Of a DNA stretch of 64,000 nt, positions 63,524 to 64,000 are shown one piece after another. The stretch covers positions 1,426,001 through 1,490,000 of the forward strand of contig NZ_CP073638.1 of NCBI RefSeq assembly GCF_029962485.1. Direction: 5' to 3'. This stretch comes from Burkholderia cepacia. GTDB lineage: Bacteria > Pseudomonadota > Gammaproteobacteria > Burkholderiales > Burkholderiaceae. Every line of letters begins with the position of its first letter. The first letter of the stretch is position 1. Made by a program: the position numbers and the translations under genes. The notes below the pieces were generated by a model. It searched no databases. It saw nothing but the letters and a program-made list of their open reading frames with translations, and was not told the DNA's origin.

Positions 63524-64000
63524 ATGGATACGACCACACCCTCCTCCGCCTTCCCGCCCGCGCTGGCACGCGTCGTCGCGACCGTCAGCATCGGTTTCGT
63601 CGTCACGCAGCTCGACGTGACGATCGTCAACATCGCGCTCGCGCATCTCGCGGCCGACCTGCGCTTGCCGGTCGCCGGCCTGCAGTGGGTCGTCGATGCG
63701 TACACGCTCGCGTTCGCGGTCCTGATGCTGTCGGGCGGTGCGCTCGGCGATCGCTTCGGCGCGCGCCGCCTGTACATCGCGGGCCTCGTGCTGTTCGCAC
63801 TCGCGTCGCTCGCGTGCGGCGCCGCACGCGCGCCTGCCATGCTGATCGCGGCCCGTGCGCTGCAGGGCGTCGGCGCCGCGGCGATGCTGCCCAATTCGCT
63901 CGCGCTGCTCAACGACGCGTGCCGGCACGACCCGCACCTGCGCGCCCGCGCGGTCGGCTGGTGGACGGCGGCCGGGTCGATCTCGATCGCGGCCGGCCCG
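63524..64000 (+). CDS. DHA2-type MFS transporter, cut by the window end
   Basis: The first 159 codons of a drug-exporter-like permease starting MDTTTPSSAFPP. Four hydrophobic segments are seen. Motifs of the EmrB/QacA (14-helix) branch are present: QLDVTIVNIALAHLA in helix 1, GALGDRFGARRLYIAG (motif A) and ARALQGVGAAAMLPNSLALL (motif C region). The gene continues past base 64000. It follows an AraC regulator. Confidence 0.88.
   Translation, partial: MDTTTPSSAFPPALARVVATVSIGFVVTQLDVTIVNIALAHLAADLRLPVAGLQWVVDAYTLAFAVLMLSGGALGDRFGARRLYIAGLVLFALASLACGAARAPAMLIAARALQGVGAAAMLPNSLALLNDACRHDPHLRARAVGWWTAAGSISIAAGP

Overview
The window is GC-rich, densely coded bacterial DNA with strong G/C third-position bias. 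Gene content and protein sequences (an rpsU-yqeY-dnaG-rpoD block followed by tRNA-Ile2, an RpoD with a long Lys/Ala-rich N-terminus, a tiny DUF3563 gene, a BPSS1780-family membrane protein, folE2-dxs-ispA-xseB) point to Burkholderia, most likely the Burkholderia cepacia complex. That placement is recognition, not a database result, and I cannot say which replicon this is.

Layout. 185-3250: a large winged-helix/AAA ATPase regulator. 3466-9046 (minus): the macromolecular synthesis block rpsU, a terminator-like hairpin, yqeY-like gene, dnaG, rpoD, terminator, tRNA-Ile2(CAU), terminator. 9152-15740: BaiN/YhiN flavoprotein, tsaD, folE2, and the isoprenoid block xseB-ispA-dxs. 16012-25262: Rieske oxygenase, mercaptopyruvate-type sulfurtransferase, secreted dienelactone hydrolase, type II NADH dehydrogenase, polA, a LOG-family gene whose start codon is one base from that of polA, and a small secreted protein. 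25425-28837: a LysR regulator divergent from cupin-SDR-aldo/keto reductase genes.

About 29052-32583 is a small island of foreign, clearly AT-richer DNA carrying an OLD-family ATPase/TOPRIM nuclease and a small zinc-ribbon protein. It sits against the 3' end of amn (AMP nucleosidase). A diverged direct copy of the last 39 bases of amn marks its far edge, so this is best read as a site-specific insertion, probably the remnant of a prophage or satellite that kept a defence gene; no integrase is visible.

32584-48546: amn, a DUF2782-like protein, thrB, a membrane protein, the ohrR/ohr peroxide module with matching operator sequences, a 58-residue DUF3563 gene, an esterase, PAP2 phosphatase, modABC convergent with modE, a CYTH-like/CHAD protein, tautomerase/LysR, an EamA transporter and a histidine-kinase-like protein without a recognisable ATP site. 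48623-55616: CorC-type transporter-associated protein, ThiE-like protein, a GH13 (TreZ-like) protein that has lost its catalytic residues, methyltransferase, GST, DUF1345 membrane protein and a metallophosphatase. 55674-56791: an Xre-RES toxin-antitoxin pair. 57024-64000: an orphan amino-acid binding protein, a roughly 1-kb empty stretch, a sigma-54 activator with a VpsR-like receiver, a PF10118-type metal-dependent hydrolase, FKBP isomerase, AraC regulator and the start of a DHA2 drug exporter cut by the window edge.

The main points for a second look are the amn-linked OLD nuclease island, three probable pseudoenzymes (GH13, histidine kinase, CYTH), the head-to-head polA/LOG starts, and several unassigned operators.
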